Assembly (NCBI GenBank): GCA_947303785.1
Contig: CAMYZH010000017.1
Location: forward strand, 1 to 33,791
Origin: an uncultured Clostridium sp.
GTDB lineage: Bacteria > Bacillota > Clostridia > TANB77 > CAG-508
Direction: 5' to 3'
DNA length: 33,791 bases
Positions 33,110-33,791 of this stretch are shown piece by piece. Position numbers and translations under genes: made by a program. Each line of letters opens with the position of its first letter. Positions within the stretch are counted from its first letter, which is position 1. The notes beneath the pieces were generated by a model. The model was not told where the DNA came from. It searched no databases and worked only from the letters and a program-made list of their open reading frames with translations.

Positions 33110-33141
33110 AAACACTAACAATATTTCTACTGTTAGTGTTT
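33110..33141 (-). terminator. Intrinsic terminator after the surface protein gene
   Basis: An 11-bp perfect stem (33110-33120 with 33131-33141), ten-base loop, then a T-run (TTTTTTCTTGTTTT) on the minus strand. Placed 15 bases after the stop at 33157. Confidence 0.88.
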
Positions 33142-33156
33142 AAATAATCTTTAAAA

Positions 33157-33507
33157 TTAAATATTATATTCTTTAACTTTTATATATGTATAAATAGCAG
33201 ATATTGAAGTTAAAGCTATTAAAACAACTATTCCTGCTGTTGATTTTGCACCTGCATCTGGTAAAACTTTATTGCTTACAGGAGCTGGTGTATTATTTAC
33301 AGGAGCTGGTGTGTTATTTACTGGAATATTATTTACTGGTTCATTTCGAACATTATTTACTACATTATTTGATGAATTACCACCAGAATTTTCAATTGAT
33401 TGTACCTGGATTGTAGGTGTTGCTGCAAATGTTGATTCTGCAACTCCAACTACCAACACAGCCATTAATAAAACTGTTAATACTTTTAATACACTTATTT
33501 TCTTCAT
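33157..33507 (-). CDS. Small secreted surface protein with an LPxTG-like (LPDAG) sorting tail
   Basis: A 116-residue exported protein. A signal peptide runs MKKISVLKVLTVLLMAVLVV to a likely cut after STFA (residue 28). The mature part is Asn/Pro/Val-rich with two exact repeats NNTPAPV at 64-77. It ends with LPDAG (82-86), a hydrophobic span (about 91-108) and a basic/charged tail KVKEYNI, the order of a sortase signal, with Ala in place of Thr. CGAGGAG precedes the ATG, and a promoter lies at 33545-33574. It could be wall-linked by a sortase with LPxAG preference or just be membrane-held. No sortase gene is in view. Only about 53 residues remain between signal peptide cut and LPDAG, so it is a stalk-like or peptide-like product. 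Confidence 0.82.
   Translation of the reverse strand: MKKISVLKVLTVLLMAVLVVGVAESTFAATPTIQVQSIENSGGNSSNNVVNNVRNEPVNNIPVNNTPAPVNNTPAPVSNKVLPDAGAKSTAGIVVLIALTSISAIYTYIKVKEYNI
33278..33319. repeat. Two tandem 21-base repeats inside the surface protein gene
   Basis: ACAGGAGCTGGTGTATTATTT at 33278-33298 is repeated at 33299-33319 with one change. It encodes the heptapeptide repeat NNTPAPV; copy number may vary between strains. Confidence 0.85.
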
Positions 33508-33544
33508 ATTATATCTACTCCTCGTTTCAAATTATTACGTAATT

Positions 33545-33574
33545 ATTATAACACATAAAATATTTTAAATGCAA
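33545..33574 (-). promoter_or_regulatory. Promoter of the surface protein gene
   Basis: On the minus strand: TTGCAT (33569-33574), 18 bases, perfect TATAAT (33545-33550), about 38 bases before the ATG. Confidence 0.65.
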
Positions 33575-33655
33575 CCTTTTTTTGTATTTTTTTAATTTTT
33601 CTTGTAAAATTTGCAAATACTACAGATATATAACTAAGTAAGGAGGCATTGTACA

Positions 33656-33791
33656 ATGCAGATACCAACACTCAACTTATATTCTTTAAATGAGCAAGAA
33701 CTTTTAGAATTCTTAGAAAAATTTTATAATAAAAAATTTGAGAAATCAATAGAAAAAATTTCCTTTGAAAATCCAATTGAAATGATTGATA
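33656..33791 (+). CDS. Plus-strand gene start, cut off by the window edge
   Basis: AAGGAGG lies nine bases ahead of an ATG at 33656, and the frame is open to the window end: MQIPTLNLYSLNEQELLEFL, then a Lys/Glu-rich stretch (about 45 residues visible). The start looks genuine because of the ideal ribosome binding site. It is divergent from the surface protein gene, with a 148-base spacer. Too little is visible to name it. Confidence 0.7.
   Translation, partial: MQIPTLNLYSLNEQELLEFLEKFYNKKFEKSIEKISFENPIEMID

Noticed and set aside
33278..33319. Short tandem repeats as a possible CRISPR start
   Set aside because: Two directly adjacent 21-base copies with no spacers, encoding a heptapeptide repeat. 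No CRISPR array or cas gene is seen anywhere in the window.
33272..33568. Plus-strand frames over the surface protein gene with repeats LFTGAGV
   Set aside because: Mirror of the NNTPAPV repeat in the minus-strand gene; the minus-strand gene has signal peptide, ribosome binding site, promoter and terminator.

Overview
The window comes from a very AT-rich, low-GC Gram-positive bacterium, most likely an anaerobic gut Clostridia-type Firmicute. Pointers to this are AGGAGG-type ribosome binding sites before nearly every gene, TTGACA/TATAAT promoters, a LexA box of the GAAC-N4-GTTT type, a Cys-type glutathione peroxidase beside thioredoxin, a YolD-like/Y-family polymerase pair, endonuclease Q, VanZ and an LPxTG-like surface protein. 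Almost everything is on the minus strand. The exceptions are one tRNA and a gene cut off at the right edge. There is no stretch above 300 bases without a gene.

Layout, left to right (minus-strand genes are transcribed right to left). 1-5871: a cut-off UPF0182 membrane protein, ftsY, a membrane-anchored GH25 muramidase with SH3-like repeats, a small coiled-coil protein, a TtcA-like PP-loop enzyme and TcdA. 5894-7604: a YolD-like small protein and a Y-family DNA polymerase behind a LexA-box promoter. 7691-9736: an acyl-CoA synthetase-like AMP ligase with its own promoter and terminator. 9745-14489: a redox cluster (flavin reductase, frameshifted FMN reductase, YqeK, glutathione peroxidase, thioredoxin reductase-like flavoprotein, thioredoxin, CDF transporter). 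14543-18500: a membrane-anchored protein, a histidine phosphatase relative, a Ppx/GppA relative, a frameshifted NT5C-type HAD phosphatase and MalQ. 18522-18636: a REPIN-like pair of inverted repeats that also supplies the last codons of the neighbouring gene. 19345-29096: an accessory block holding two tandem paralogous giant proteins. 29173-29248: a tRNA-Thr(CGT) on the plus strand, back to back with the giant-gene promoter. 29255-33507: an HD hydrolase, a membrane-anchored protein, VanZ, endonuclease Q, two overlapping unknown genes and a surface protein with an LPDAG sorting-like tail.

The most interesting item is the tandem pair at 20020-29015. Each copy is about 1,450-1,490 residues: a long, mainly helical N-terminal part of unknown fold, a segment around residue 893 that resembles the first motif of an ADP-ribosyltransferase-type fold (tentative), and a C-terminal nucleotidyltransferase with GS...DxD...DxD carboxylates followed by a helical domain resembling archaeal CCA-adding enzymes/OAS/CD-NTases. 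Both copies have their own promoter and the same start context. Their C-terminal halves are nearly the same while their N-termini have diverged, as expected if the N-terminus recognises something and the C-terminus is a shared enzyme. The left copy is broken by two apparent frameshifts. I know of no described system with this layout; its function is unknown.

Four apparent single-base frameshifts occur in otherwise intact genes (13608, about 16956, 21593, about 21381). Two of them lie in nearly identical local contexts, so sequencing or assembly error must be considered before calling these genes dead.
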